In this document: in pieces, positions 45,987 through 56,771 of the stretch | Numbering within the stretch: the stretch's first letter is position 1 | How the letters are laid out: each line of letters begins with the position of its first letter | From: Massilia sp. H-1 | Lineage (GTDB): Bacteria > Pseudomonadota > Gammaproteobacteria > Burkholderiales > Burkholderiaceae_D | Direction of reading: 5' to 3' | Assembly: GCA_024703915.1 (NCBI GenBank) | Contig: CP087969.1 | Location: forward strand, 2,728,001 to 2,792,000 | DNA length: 64,000 nucleotides | Position numbers and translations under genes: made by a program | The notes under the pieces: model-generated | The model's database searches: none | Told to the model about the DNA's origin: nothing | Seen by the model: the letters and a program-made list of their open reading frames with translations, nothing else

Positions 45987-46888
45987 TTATTTGGGGGCGG
46001 CGGCGAGGGCTTTGAAGTCGTCGACCCAGCCCTGCATCCGCTTTTGCGCGTGCGCTTTCTGGGCCGGGGTCGCAATCCGGATTGCGGTATGCACGAGGTT
46101 GATCGTGCCGTCGATGTAGCTGTCGAAGAAGGGCTTGCGCTCCGGTGCGTCGAAACGGTTGAAGATTTCTTCCAGCAGCTTGTGCAGCACCGCCATCGTG
46201 GCATCCCTGTTCAGCTTCTTTTGCTGGATTTCGCGCAATACGGCGACGATGCGCCGCTGCCGGATCACGCGCTCTTCCAGCCAGATCTCGTTGTTGAGCG
46301 GGCGCACATCCGACGCCCGCCGCAGGATCGCTTCCTGCTCGCTGCTGAAGGTGCCGAACCACAGTTCGAACTGCTCCATCGATTTCTTGTAGCGCAGCTT
46401 TTGCTGTTGTTCGTTGCCGATCTTGACGAACTTCTTGCGGAAGGTCTCATTATTCTTGTTGAACTTTTCCTCGATATTGGCGATCTGCTCCGGCTTGACC
46501 GACAGGGCGAGATCGGCCAGCTCGGGCAAGGCCTTGTACGCGAGCAACTCAGTGCGCGACTTGATTTCACGGTAATGCGTCTTCAAGTCCGCCTGCGACA
46601 CATTGCTTAAGCCGCCAGCTGATGCTGGGCCGTGCCCAGCAGCTGGCTGTAATCCTTGAGCTGGGTCTTGCGGTGCCAGGTGATGAGCTGGTCGATGTCT
46701 TCCTTGACCGAGCCCTTCTGCTCGGAATCGAGGTCGACATAGGCGTCCAGCCACCAGTACAACAGGTTGTCGCCCTGGTTGTAGGCGAAGCGAACACTGC
46801 TGCAGGCGACCAGCGCCAGCATGACAGCAATCAGGCACAGGACGCGAAAGCGCTGGAACAAGGGGGCTTGCGTGTTAAACTTTTCCAT
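45987..46888 (-). CDS. DUF6279-like lipoprotein
   Basis: About 299 residues from ATG 46888. Lipobox in [15 protein letters not shown], so the mature protein is a lipidated Cys. The rest is helical and charged: [20 protein letters not shown], then [20 protein letters not shown], matching the DUF6279 pattern. Function unknown. One break at 46606-46613 (GCTTAAGC; LAAGLSNVS). It is divergent from glmU with a 25-base gap, so promoters overlap. Confidence 0.8.
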
Positions 46889-46913
46889 CTTTTCAACTTT
46901 TTCAGACTTGCTT

Positions 46914-48296
46914 ATGAACGTAGTGATCCTCGCCGCCGGTATGGGTAAGCGCATGCAGTCCGCGCTGCCGAAAGTCCTCCACCCCCTGGCTGGCAAGCCG
47001 TTGTTGCAGCACGTTATTGATACCGCACGTACTCTTTCGCCGAGCAAATTATGCGTTATTTATGGCCACGGCAGGCGCAGCCGTGCCTGAAATGGTCAAA
47101 TCACTCAACGATGGCAGCCATGCCAGCATCGATACCGCGCTCCAGGAGCCGCAGCTTGGCACCGGCCACGCGGTCATGCAAGCGGTGCCGCAACTCGATG
47201 AAAGCGCACCGACCCTGATCCTGTACGGCGACGTTCCGCTGACGACCGCCGATTCGCTCAAGCGCCTGGTCGAGGCGGCCGGTGCCGACAAGCTCGCCAT
47301 CCTCACCGTCGAGCAAGCCAATCCCTTCGGCCTTGGCCGCATCGTCCGCGAAAAACGGCGAAATCCGCCGCATCGTCGAAGAAAAGATGCCAGCGCCGAG
47401 GAACGCCAGATTCATGAAATCAATAGCGGCATCATTGTCGCGCCGACCCGCCACCTCAAGAAATGGCTGTCCGCGCTGCAGAACAACAATGCCCAGGGCG
47501 AGTACTACCTGACCGATATCGTGGCCCAGGCCGTGACCGACGGCGTGCCGGTGGTATCGGCCCACCCTGCGGCGGAATGGGAAGTTGCTTAAGCGTCAAT
47601 AGCAAGGTGCAGCTGGCCGAGCTCGAACGCCGCCACCAGTTGAACATTGCCCAGGCGCTGCTGGAAAAAGGCGTGCACCTGCTCGATCCGGCGCGCATCG
47701 ATGTGCGCGGCGAACTTATTTGCAGGGCGCGATGTCAGTATTGATGTCGGCTGCGTGTTCGAAGGCCGGGTCGAACTGGCCGACGGCGTCACGGTCGGCG
47801 CCCACAGCGTGATCGTCAACGCGCGCATTGCGGCGGGCGCCAGCATCAAGCCTTTCTGCCATATCGAGGAAGCGGTGGTCGGTCCCAAGTCGGTCATCGG
47901 CCCTTACGCGTTTGCGCCCCGGGACCGAGCTGGCCGAGGATGTTCACGTCGGTAACTTTGTCGAGATCAAGAACAGCCAGGTGGCCGCGCACAGCAAGGC
48001 CAATCACCTCGCTTACGTGGGCGACGCCACGGTCGGTTCGCGCGTCAATATCGGCGCTTAAGCACCATCACCTGCAATTACGACGGCGCCAACAAGTTCC
48101 GCACCGTGATCGAGGACGACGCCTTCATCGGCAGCGACAGCCAGCTGATCGCGCCGGTGACGGTCGGCAAGGGTGCGACCCTGGGCGCCGGTACCACGCT
48201 GTCGAAAGACGCGCCACTTAAAGCAAGCTGACCATCTCGCGCGCCAAGCAGATGACGGTGGAAGGCTGGAGCCGTCCGGTCAAAGTCAAGAAGTAA
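46914..48296 (+). CDS. glmU: Bifunctional GlcNAc-1-P uridyltransferase / glucosamine-1-P acetyltransferase
   Basis: About 457 residues. N-terminal pyrophosphorylase [29 protein letters not shown] and YGDVPL; C-terminal left-handed beta-helix with [16 protein letters not shown]. It makes UDP-GlcNAc for peptidoglycan and lipid A, two steps after GlmS. Breaks: 47064, 47352, 47587-47594 (EVAGVNSK), 47724, 47905, 47920, 48056-48063 (IGAGTITC) and 48217 (DAPAGKLT). The two GCTTAAGC sites are the clearest proof in the window that GCCGGC was present. The 3' end overlaps the convergent permease gene by 11 bases. Confidence 0.97.
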
Positions 48297-49508
48297 TCAT
48301 GCCGACAGCGACGGCGCGATCGCGCCGCGCGCTGCCTTGAAGGCTAAGCACCAGCGCGGCCAGCATGGCCACGCCCAGAACGGTCAGCACCCCCATGCCC
48401 ATCCGGTAGAAATCGAGTTCGACCAGCATGGGCGCCGTGCCGATGCCAAGGTTGACCGAGTACGACAGGGCCACCCGGTTGATGATCCACGCGATCAGGC
48501 CGCTGGCCACCAGGCTGACGGCCACCGCCGCCAGCGCCATCCACAAGGCCTCGGTGACGAACAGCACGAACACGCCGCTGCTGCGCATGCCAAGCGCGCG
48601 CAGGGTGCCGACCTCGCGCCGCCGTTCGAGCACGTTCATGGACATGGTGGCGGCCATGGTGGCCGCAATGACGGCAAACACCATGCCCGCCACGCTGTCG
48701 AAGGCGATATCGGACACGCTGCGCTCGGTGGCGTAGGTGCTCGATTGCTCCTGCCACGATTTGACGAGCGCCGGAATGCCCGCCGCGTGCAGCGATGCGT
48801 TCAAGGCTTGCTTAGTGTTCGTCCGCATGCTGCGGCTCTGACAGATAGACCACAATGCGCTCGGTGCGTTCCGTGCCCTGCAGTGTTTGCGCCATGGCGA
48901 ACGGCAACAGCAGCGGACGTCGCCCGGTCTGGGGTGCGCCGGGACTGCTGTAAATGTCGACCACCTGGGCGTCCAGGGCCCGGGCGCGGGCGTCCAGCGT
49001 GGTGCCGGTCAGCGTGACGCTGCTGCCCTGCGACAAGCCGAGCGATTTCGCCTGGCCGCTGCTGACGGCAATGCCATTGGCCGCGGCCGGATTGAGTTTG
49101 CCCGGCAAGGGCTGCGCGCCGCATGGCCTGGTCCGGCGCCGAGACGATGCCTTCGCCAAAGAACAGCGCCGAGCGCTCGCCGGTCGACGCGATGCCTTCC
49201 ACGCTCATTTGCGGCACCACCAGCGCCACGCCGGGGTTCGCTTCGGCCAGGCGGATCACGCGCAGCGCTTCTTCCGGTTCGAACATGGCGCTGGTGCGCG
49301 GCGCGCCGCTGGTGTTGGCGCGCACGATGGCCAGGTGGCCCAGGCGTTCGCCGATCACGGCCTGGTATTCCATGCGCGCCCGCTCGCTGGCCACATGCCC
49401 GGCGAACAGATCGAGCACGCACAGGCTGGCCGCGATCAGGACCACCGCCAGCAGGCAGCGCGGATTGCCACGCGTAAGTGTGCGCAAGGCCAGGCGCGCG
49501 GGACTCAT
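48286..49508 (-). CDS. ABC exporter permease, FtsX/LolE-like
   Basis: About 405 residues. N-terminal helix (RCLLAVVLIAASLCVLDLFA), large periplasmic domain, and three C-terminal helices (VFAVIAATMAATMSMNVLER; GVFVLFVTEALWMALAAVAV; MGMGVLTVLGVAMLAALVLS) with the RRREVGTLRALGM cytoplasmic loop that touches the ATPase. Likely exports a lipid or lipoprotein, or removes one from the membrane; substrate unknown. Breaks near 49115 and 48812. Its ATG overlaps the ATPase stop (ATGA). Confidence 0.87.
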
Positions 49509-50250
49509 AGCTGAACCCGCAGCGGGCGGCGCGCCCCGGGCCCAGGCGCGCCTTGCAGCCTACCGTCGCACAGTTGCAGGGTGCGGTTGGCCCGGCTCAG
49601 CTGGCGCTGGTCGCGCGGGAAATCAGGAAGGCCGTGCCCTGTTCATGCTGCTGGCGGGCAAACAAATCCATCACCAGCCGGATGCTGCCGTTGTCGAGGC
49701 GCGACGTTGGTTCGTCGGCAATCACCAGGCGCGGGCGCGTCACCAGCGAGCGCGCGATCGCGACCCGCTGGCACTGGCTGGCATCGAGCCGCGGCGGATA
49801 GTGGCTGGCCTGGGTCGCGAGGCCGACCTGGGCCAGCAGGGCGTCGGCTCTTTCCCTGCCCGCTTGCAATTCGGCGTGTTCCGAGGCGGCCGCGCAGCAG
49901 CAGCGGCAGCAAGACATTTTCGCGCGCGGTCAGGACCGGGATCAGGTTAAAGGTTTGAAAGACGAAGCCGATCATTTCGCCGCGCAAGTCGGCGCGCGCC
50001 TGTTCGGACAGGCGCGATACGAGCAGGCTGGCGATGACGACATTGCCTTCGCTGGCCGTGTCGAGCATGCTTAAGCCAGGTTCAGCAGGCTGGTCTTGCC
50101 GCTGCCGCAAGGGCCGCACACGACCACGATTTCGCCGCTGCCCACCTGCAAGTGAATGTCGTGCAGGGCTTGCACGCCGGACAGGCCGCCGCCATAGATT
50201 TTGTGGACCCGCGAAAAACTGACCAGATCGCCAGGTATCCCGGCCGACAT
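49505..50250 (-). CDS. ABC exporter ATPase, LolD-like, with a degenerate signature motif
   Basis: About 247 residues. ATG 50250 chosen because the frame from it gives [20 protein letters not shown] and the first strand of the fold. Walker [21 protein letters not shown]-loop [20 protein letters not shown], Walker [13 protein letters not shown]. The usual LSGGQ is replaced by [14 protein letters not shown], which may weaken ATPase activity or be a sequence error. The switch-His segment is FLISRD-like and lacks a clear His. Breaks near 49615, 49895 and 50071-50078 (LAGMLDTA). Confidence 0.85.
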
Positions 50251-50349
50251 CGCCTTTTTCCATGTAACAGCATCGGATCCATCGCCAGTCCTTGTCTCTG
50301 AGCAGGTTGCCAGTAGACACTTTTCCAGCCATGGCGCCCTTGCGTTAGC

Positions 50350-50819
50350 TCAGACGGCGATGCGGGTGTCGAACTTGCTGCGGAAGGTAGAGAAGTAGGC
50401 TTTGACGTTGCGCACATTGGCGTGCGTGGCAAACAGGCGATGCGCGAGCGCATGGTAAGTTTAAGCATGTCGGCCACCTGCACGATCAGCACGAAGTCCG
50501 GTCCGGGGGCGACCCGGTAGCATTGCAGGACGGCCGCCTCGGCCGCGACATGCTGCTCGAATGTGCTCATTTTTTCAGCAGCGTTGCTGTCGAGCGTGAT
50601 TTCGACCACGGCCGTCAGGCGCGCGCCCACCTTGTCCGGCGAGACGATGGCGACCTGGCGTTCGATGACGCCCCGCTCGGTCAGCAGTTTGACCCGGCGC
50701 AGGCAGGTTGGCGGCGAGACGTGAACCAGTTCCGCCAATTCCGCATTGGTTTGCGACGCATCAGTTTGCAGGGCATTCAGGATGCGACGATCGACTTCGT
50801 CCAGTTCAAGCTGTGACAT
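50350..50819 (-). CDS. Lrp/AsnC-family regulator next to glmS
   Basis: About 156 residues. Winged helix MSQLELDEVDRRILNALQTD and LVHVSPPTCLRRVKLLTERG, then a RAM domain with GPDFVLIVQVADM. Divergent from glmS across a gap with palindromic ATGAAAT sites. A role in glmS control or self-control is inferred from this layout. One break near 50461 (ADMPAYHALAH; GTTTAAGC on the plus strand in place of GCCGGC). Confidence 0.9.
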
Positions 50820-50861
50820 TGTGTGGCCGCCTTGGTGATTTCATTAAGAATTAAGGCAATA

Positions 50862-50878
50862 ATGAAATAATATTTCAT
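50862..50878. promoter_or_regulatory. Palindromic operator in the asnC/glmS gap
   Basis: ATGAAAT-AAT-ATTTCAT, a perfect 17-base palindrome, 43 bases before the asnC ATG. Related half-sites ATGAAATAAT at 50891-50900 and ATTTCAT at 50931-50937 lie towards glmS. The spacing and AT content fit an Lrp/AsnC operator array. Confidence 0.65.
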
Positions 50879-50987
50879 CACATCATATTGATGAAATAAT
50901 ATACCAAAATGCACATAAATTCGACAGCATATTTCATCCGCTTGCTACTACTATCTGTTCATTGCAAATTTTTCATGAGGTTGTCCC

Positions 50988-52826
50988 ATGTGCGGTATCG
51001 TCGGAGCAGTTGCGCAGCGTAATATCACCCCTATTCTGGTCGAAGGCCTCAAGCGCCTCGAGTACCGCGGCTACGATTCGTGCGGCGTTGCCCTGCACGT
51101 CGATGGCAAGCTGGAAGCGTTCGCGCAGCACCGCCCGCGTCGCCGAACTGGAAACCCAGATCAATGAAGCCTGCATGCAAGGTTTCACCGGCATCGCGCA
51201 CACCCGATGGGCCACCCACGGCGCGCCTAAGCATCGCACAATGCCCACCCGCACTTCTCCCCGACCGAAGAAAATGCCCGCATCGCCCTGGTGCACAACG
51301 GCATCATCGAAAACCACGACGAGCTGCGCGCCGAACTGAGCGCCCTCGGCTACGTGTTCCAGAGCCAGACCGACACCGAAGTCATCGCCCACCTGGTCGA
51401 CCACATGTACAGCGGCGACCTGTTCGAGACCGTCAAGCTGGCCGTCAAGCGCCTGCATGGCGCTTACGCGATCGCCGTCTTCAGCCGTGAAGAACCGCAC
51501 CGCGTGGTTGCCGCCCGCCAGGGTTCGCCCCTGATCGTCGGCATCGGCAAGGGCGAGAACTTCGTCGCCTCGGACGCGATGGCACTGGCTTCTAGCACCA
51601 CCGACCAGATCATTTACCTGGAAGAAGGCGACGTGGTCGACCTGCAACTGGGCAAGTGCTGGATCGTGGACGTGGACGGCAAGTCGGTCGAGCGCGAGAT
51701 CAAGACCGTGCACGCGCACACCGGCGCGGCAGAACTCGGCCCTTACCGTCATTACATGCAGAAAGAAATCTTCGAACAGCCGCGCGTGATCGGCGACACC
51801 CTCGAAGGCGTGACCGGCATCATGCCGGAACTGTTCAGCGACGGCGCCGCCAAGGTATTCAAGGAAATCGACCGCGTCCTGATCCTGGCCTGCGGCACCA
51901 GCTACTACAGCCTAGCCTGACCGCCAAGTACTGGATCGAATCGGTCGCCAAGGTGCCGGTCGCCGTGGAAATCGCCAGCGAATACCGCTACCGCGATACC
52001 GTGCCAAATCCAAAAACGCTGGTCGTGACGATCACCCAAAGCGGCGAAACGGCCGACACCCTGGCCGCCCTCAAGCACGCGCGAGCCTCGGCATGGTGCA
52101 CACCCTGACCATCTGCAACGTGTCCACCAGCGCCATGGTGCGCGAGTGTGCGCTCGCTTACATCACCCGCGGGGGGTTGGAAGTCGGGGTTGCCTCGACC
52201 AAGGCCTTCACCACCCAGCTGGCTGCCCTGTTCCTGCTGACGCTGACGCTGGCCCAGGTCAACGGCCATCTGACCGATGAGCAGGAAGCAACTTACCTCA
52301 AGCAAATGCGCCACCTGCCGGTCGCGATCGCCGCCGTGCTGGCGCTCGAACCGCAGATCATCGCCTGGGCCGACGACTTCGCGCGCAAGGACAATGCCCT
52401 GTTCCTGGGCCGCGGCATTCACTACCCGATCGCCCTCGAAGGCGCGCTGGAAGCTGAAAGAAATTTCCTACATCCACGCTGAAGCCTACCCGGCTGGCGA
52501 ACTGGAAGCATGGTCCGCTGGCGCTGGTCACCGACGAAATGCCGGTTGTCACCATCGCGCCAAATGATGCGCTGCTGGAAAAGCTGAAGTCGAACATGCA
52601 GGAAGTGCGCGCCCGCGGCGGCCAGCTGTACGTCTTCGCCGACGTCGATTCGCGCATCACCTCCGGCGATGGCTTGCACGTGATCCGCTTGCCGGAACAC
52701 TATGGCCTGCTGTCGCCGATCCTGCACGTCGCCGCGCTGCAATTGCTGGCGTATCACACCGCGCTGGCCAAGGGCACGGATGTGGACAAGCCGCGCAATC
52801 TGGCCAAGTCGGTCACCGTGGAATAA
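50988..52826 (+). CDS. glmS: Glutamine-fructose-6-phosphate aminotransferase (isomerizing)
   Basis: About 610 residues. ATG 50988 gives MCGIVGAV, with Cys2 the glutaminase nucleophile after Met removal; [10 protein letters not shown] and the two SIS domains ([16 protein letters not shown]) follow, ending LAKSVTVE. It makes glucosamine-6-P, the entry step to UDP-GlcNAc. Breaks: 51111-51118, 52447-52454 and 52502-52509, where CTGAAGC has become CTGGAAGC; 51228-51235 (GAPASHNAHP) and 51908 (SYY-GLTAKYW), both GCCGGC-type; and near 52083. Confidence 0.97.
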
Positions 52827-52916
52827 GTGGTATTGAGCCCGGGACCCGAATCAACTCAGTTGGTCGGGTAGCGGGCTGCGCTGCGTCCCCAGCCGACCGC
52901 CAGGAACGATCAGACC

Positions 52917-53310
52917 ATGGAAGTTGCCAAAAAATACGCCTATCGCTACCTCATTTACGACGGCACGCTTTACATAAGGCCAATCCGACACCTCGGATTC
53001 GAATGGTGGGAACGATGGAATCCAGTGTATTGGCTGCGGGCGCGAAAGCGGATTCAGAGCGCTTAATGCCGTCGCCAATTGGATGCACAACCTCGCCTTG
53101 TACTCTGCAAACGACTTTGACGGTTTTGAAGAAGACGCGTTCTGGACCGGACTGGCGTACCTGGAACGCGCTTTTCCCGGTGACGGCTTCGAGCGCTTTC
53201 GAGAAATTTTCGTGTCTGCCGTTTTTGAGTTCAATGAAGGACGTTGGCCAACGTGCGAGGAGCAATCGACTATCCGTTTAGCGATTCAATCGAATGGGCT
53301 ATCACTTTAA
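52917..53310 (+). CDS. Hypothetical protein of about 130 residues
   Basis: ATG 52917 with AGGAA upstream opens MEVAKKYAYRYLIYDGTLYI. The frame changes near 53065 at GCTTAA, consistent with a lost GCCGGC, and continues NAVANWMHNLALYSANDFDG, FWTGLAYLERAFPGDGFERF and a TAA at 53308-53310. Rich in Trp, Tyr and Phe, soluble, no recognised motif. Base composition is lower in GC than glmS, so it may be acquired. A terminator follows. Confidence 0.6.
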
Positions 53311-53354
53311 GTTGGTAATTTGGGTCAGGCCGAAAGGTTCCTTACCTAAGAAAG

Positions 53355-53377
53355 AAGCCGGGGAAACCCGGCTTTTT
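53355..53377. terminator. Rho-independent terminator
   Basis: AAGCCGGG, loop GAAA, CCCGGCTT, then TTT. It lies between the small hypothetical gene and the convergent gene whose stop is at 53377-53379. Confidence 0.85.
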
Positions 53378-54276
53378 CATTTGCCGCCCTGGGTCTGCGC
53401 CATCTCGATCGCCGGTAGCGTGACGGTCAGGAACGACGACACTTGCCCGATCAGGTCGGCTGCCTGCTGCCGCACCTGTCCCATCTGCAATTTCGACAAC
53501 TCCGCCTGGCGCACGGCTTGCTGCAGCAACGTGCGGCGCTGCACGAGCACGTCGAGCAGGGTCGCATCGGGCGCGCGCCCGGCCAGTTCCGACACGACGG
53601 CCAGCGCCACCCAGTGCAAGGTGAGGTTTCTGGCCGACTCGTCCAGCTCGGCCGTGGCGCCTTCGCTGTCTGCCATCAATTGCTGCATCTGCGCCCTGGC
53701 CGCGAGCAGCTTCGGCTTGTACTCAGTCGAACGATGTGGGGCGGCTGAAAAACTTGCTGAATACGTTGGTCGGCGCCCGCGTGCTCTCGAGCGCATTGTC
53801 GAGCAGTGCTTAAGCACTTCCATCTCCGCAAACTTGCGCACCAGCTCAGTCATGGGCTGGAGCAGCGTCGCCTGCTCCATCAGGGGCTCTTCCCCCCACT
53901 CTGTCACCAGGGCAAGCTTGACCGGCAGAATGCGCCGGAACAGGGCGGCCAGGCGCTGCTCCGATTGCGCAAACAAGAGCGGGTAGTCGGTCCGGATGGT
54001 CGCCATCGCATCGCGCACGGCGGGATGGTCTTCGCTGTCGAACAGGGCTTTCGGCGCGGCCTTGGGGGGCATGCGCGGCGATGCCGGTCCTTCCGGCAAG
54101 TCGTCGAACGACAGCGCTTTGGGCGGCGTGTTAGGCAGGCATGCAAGCATGCTTAGCGCCGACACCTCGTCCGCGCCGAAGTCGAACGGCTTTGGCACGG
54201 CCGGGCCGCCGCCGGAGTCTGGAGGGGGCACCGGCTCCTCTCCGAAGTCGAATGCCTTGGGCGTCTTAGTTGTCAT
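53377..54276 (-). CDS. Unidentified protein of the TelA/TerD cluster
   Basis: About 297 residues from ATG 54276. The N-terminal 60 residues are low-complexity with repeats of the type PKAFDFGEEP and PKPFDFGADE separated by Pro/Gly linkers. The rest is helical: DYPLLFAQSEQRLAALFRRI, LVRKFAEMEVPALLDNALES and YKPKLLAARAQMQQLMADSE. The C-terminal half recalls the helical bundle of TelA-like proteins, but I do not recognise the family. Breaks: 53805-53812 (EVPALLDN; GCTTAAGC), near 53740 and 54148. Same strand and close to terD, so probably co-transcribed with it and telA. Confidence 0.7.
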   Translation of the reverse strand: MTTKTPKAFDFGEEPVPPPDSGGGPAVPKPFDFGADEVSALSMLACLPNTPPKALSFDDLPEGPASPRMPPKAAPKALFDSEDHPAVRDAMATIRTDYPLLFAQSEQRLAALFRRILPVKLALVTEWGEEPLMEQATLLQPMTELVRKFAEMEVLKHCSTMRSRARGRRPTYSASFSAAPHRSTEYKPKLLAARAQMQQLMADSEGATAELDESARNLTLHWVALAVVSELAGRAPDATLLDVLVQRRTLLQQAVRQAELSKLQMGQVRQQAADLIGQVSSFLTVTLPAIEMAQTQGGK

Positions 54277-54349
54277 CGGGCAGTCGGATTCGGGAGCCTC
54301 AAGCGCGTCGGTTGCTGCAGGGCACCTGGGAAGGCGCCCCTGAGCAGCC

Positions 54350-54939
54350 TCAGACGGTGCCGCCGAGCTTGCGGATGAAGGTCGCCAGATTGAGCTTGAA
54401 GCTAGGCGCCCACCGCCTGGAAGCGCCATTCGCCGTCTTTGCGGTACAGCGAGCCGAACTGCAGCGCGGTCTTGTCCGAATAGTCTTCGTTCAAGTCGTA
54501 GCTGGCCAGTTCTTCGCCGGTTTCATCGTTGTACACTTTCACGTAGGCGCCGTTGACGCGGCCAAAGTTTTGCTTGCGCGCTTCGGCATCGTGAATGGTG
54601 ACAACAATCGGCATTTCGACGACGTCGGCCTGCACCTTGCTCAGGTCGACCGTGATGACTTCATCGTCGCCATCCTTGTCGCCGGTGCGGTTGTCGCCGG
54701 AATGGACGACCGCGCCGTCCGGCGAGGTGGTCTGGTTGTAATAGACGAAGTGGGCATTGCTGATCATGACCGGCTCGTCGGAGGCGTTCTTCTTGCACAA
54801 GAACACCGACGAGTCCAGATCGAACGCTTGTCCGTCGGCCGCATTGACCTTCCAGCCGAGGCCGATGCGCACGCGCTTCCAGGCCCGGGGCGGATTTTTC
54901 GAGGTTGATGCGATGGCCAGTTTCGAGAGTCGTCGACAT
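54350..54939 (-). CDS. TerD-family calcium-binding stress protein
   Basis: About 195 residues. Start ATG 54939 (MSTTLETGHRINLEKSAPGL); RVRIGLGWKVNAADGQAFDL; Ca-binding loop SGDNRTGDKDGDDEVITVDL; NGAYVKVYNDETGEELASYD; end IRKLGGTV with TGA at 54350-54352. TerD proteins occur in tellurite-, phage- and stress-resistance clusters and bind Ca at the membrane periphery; the biochemical role is not settled. Breaks near 54882 and 54405 (the latter GCTAGGC). Confidence 0.93.
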
Positions 54940-55002
54940 AGACTTTCCTTAAATTGTGAGAACGGTATTTTCGTTGGATTGTGGACAGTGAGCAATGGGC
55001 GC

Positions 55003-56135
55003 TTACGGCGCCGGTGCTGCATGAGAGAATCGCGCAATCAGATCGCGTTCCAGTTCCTGCAGCTTCGGCAGCTCGTCCTTGCGGCGCTGCTGGCCTTCCT
55101 TCGAGATTTGCTCGAGCTTGTCGAACGCGGTAATGAGCTGCGTCTGGACGTGCTGGGCTGTTTCCAGGCTGACCAGGGAACGCTGCTTGGCGCGCGCCAC
55201 GGTCTCCGTGTTTTCCAGCAACATGTCGGCCTGGGCGCGGAATGCCGCGTCGGTGGCGTCGTAGGCGGCAGTGGCGACGGCGGCGCTCTGCTTGGCTTCG
55301 AGCTGCAGCAGGTAGAGCGAGAACACATTGCGCCAGGCCGGAATCGAGACGTTGACGATATCGGTGAAGGTGTCGGTCAGGGCGCGCGCATTGTCTTGCG
55401 ACAGGCGGATCTGCGGCACCATCTGGGTGGCCATCAGCATGGCGCGGCGCAGGTCGTCCACGCGCTTTTCGAGACGCTCGAGACGACGCTTGAGCTCGGT
55501 AGCCTGCTGGGCTTCGAACGCGTTCGCCGCGGTAGAAGCAGCTGGGCGACCGCCTGCTGCAGCTGCAGCACCCAGCCCTCGCCTTTTTCACGTCGGCATC
55601 AAGGCCCTGGTAATAGATTTCCAGGCCCTTGTACATCTCGTCGAAGTCGTGGATGCGGCCCTTGTGCACATTGGCATGGCGCGTCATTTCCGACACCAGC
55701 GTGTCCATGCGCGATTCGACCACCTGGAACTGGGACAGCATTTTCTCTTTGACCGAACCGAACAGGCTGGTCACGCGCGACAGCAGGCCGCCCGAGCGGA
55801 GCTTGGCCGGGTCCAGCCCCTTCGACGTGGCGATCAGTTCGTTCAGCTGCGCGCCGAACACGTCTGCATCCGATGCTCGAACCGTGCCGAGCAATTTGGC
55901 CGAGACCTTGGCCACATGCGCGCCCGTATTGCCGCCCAGCGACTCGATGGCCTTGTCATCGATGCCGGAAATATCGACACGGACGATCGGCGCTGCGCTC
56001 GCCTCCGGACGCAAGGCTGGCAGCGCTCCCCGATGTCACGGCAGGATCCAGAAGCGGTGGAAAGGCTGGCGCGGGAGTTGCGGTTGGGGCCGATGGGGCC
56101 TGGCCGTCTTCGTCGGAGGAGAACAGCGGTTTCAT
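55003..56135 (-). CDS. TelA-family (toxic anion resistance) protein
   Basis: About 377 residues. ATG 56135 follows AAGGAAACT. A Pro/Ala-rich N-terminus (QAPSAPTATPAPAFPPLLDP) precedes the TelA core: SLFGSVKEKMLSQFQVVESR, MDTLVSEMTRHANVHKGRIH, IPAWRNVFSLYLLQLEAKQS, all predicted coiled helices. TelA proteins accompany TerD in tellurite-type resistance and cell-envelope stress systems. Breaks near 56014, 55590 and 55540. First gene of a three-gene unit telA-terD-unknown. Confidence 0.92.
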
Positions 56136-56331
56136 AGTTTCCTTCAGGTTTAAAGTGACAACAGTCGTAGCTTACCACCGGACAAACCGGCTGAGCGAAT
56201 CGCCCTCGCCTGGAATGCCATCGGCAGGGTCGTGTCTTTAGTCACTTTACGCAATTGACGCTTACCTGGACGGAAGCGAGAATGGCCGTCTCGAAACAGG
56301 GTCATGAAACGGCCGAAGGAAGCAGGCGCGC

Positions 56332-56697
56332 ATGCGTGTACTCATTACCGGATCGACCACCTGGACCGATTCCCAGGCACTCGTGCGCGAGTTATCCACA
56401 CTGCCGCCGCAGTCCGTCATCGTGACCGGCGACACGCCCGGCATTGATGCGCTGGCCATTGCCGTGGCGCAGGAACTTGGCCTGACTGTGGAAGCGATGA
56501 AGAAAAGCCGGGACGACCGCAAGACCCATCCCGATGCCAGCTGGAAGGGATTGAACGAGCGGATGTTGGCCACGGGAATCGATCTCGTGCTCGCTTTCCA
56601 TGCGGACTACGGCAAGCCGGGCTGCGCGCGGCACCGTGCATATGGTCGGCCTGGCCGAGGCGGCTAGAACGTCGAAGCGCTTACTTTCTTACGTTAA
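56332..56697 (+). CDS. SLOG / DUF2493-like (YspA) nucleotide-binding protein
   Basis: About 120 residues. MRVLITGSTTWTDSQALVRE and VIVTGDTPGIDALAIAVAQE match the Rossmann-like SLOG core; late LVLAFHADYGKPGCARGTVH matches the DUF2493 end. SLOG proteins bind nucleotide-derived ligands and some act in stress signalling or defence. Breaks near 56630 and 56664 (GCTAGAAC). The reading frame ending at TAA 56695-56697 (ALTFLR) is preferred because longer frames would run into the CPBP gene. Confidence 0.75.
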
Positions 56698-56771
56698 CAG
56701 CGCCGCCCGGCTCGTCGGCCGCAAGAGGACCACGCCTTCGGGCGTCATCTGTTCAAGACGAAATGCCATTG

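Noticed and set aside
52834..52905. A tRNA-like stretch (AACTCAGTTGGTCGGGTAGC resembles a D-arm)
   Set aside because: No T-arm, anticodon stem or acceptor stem can be folded around it.
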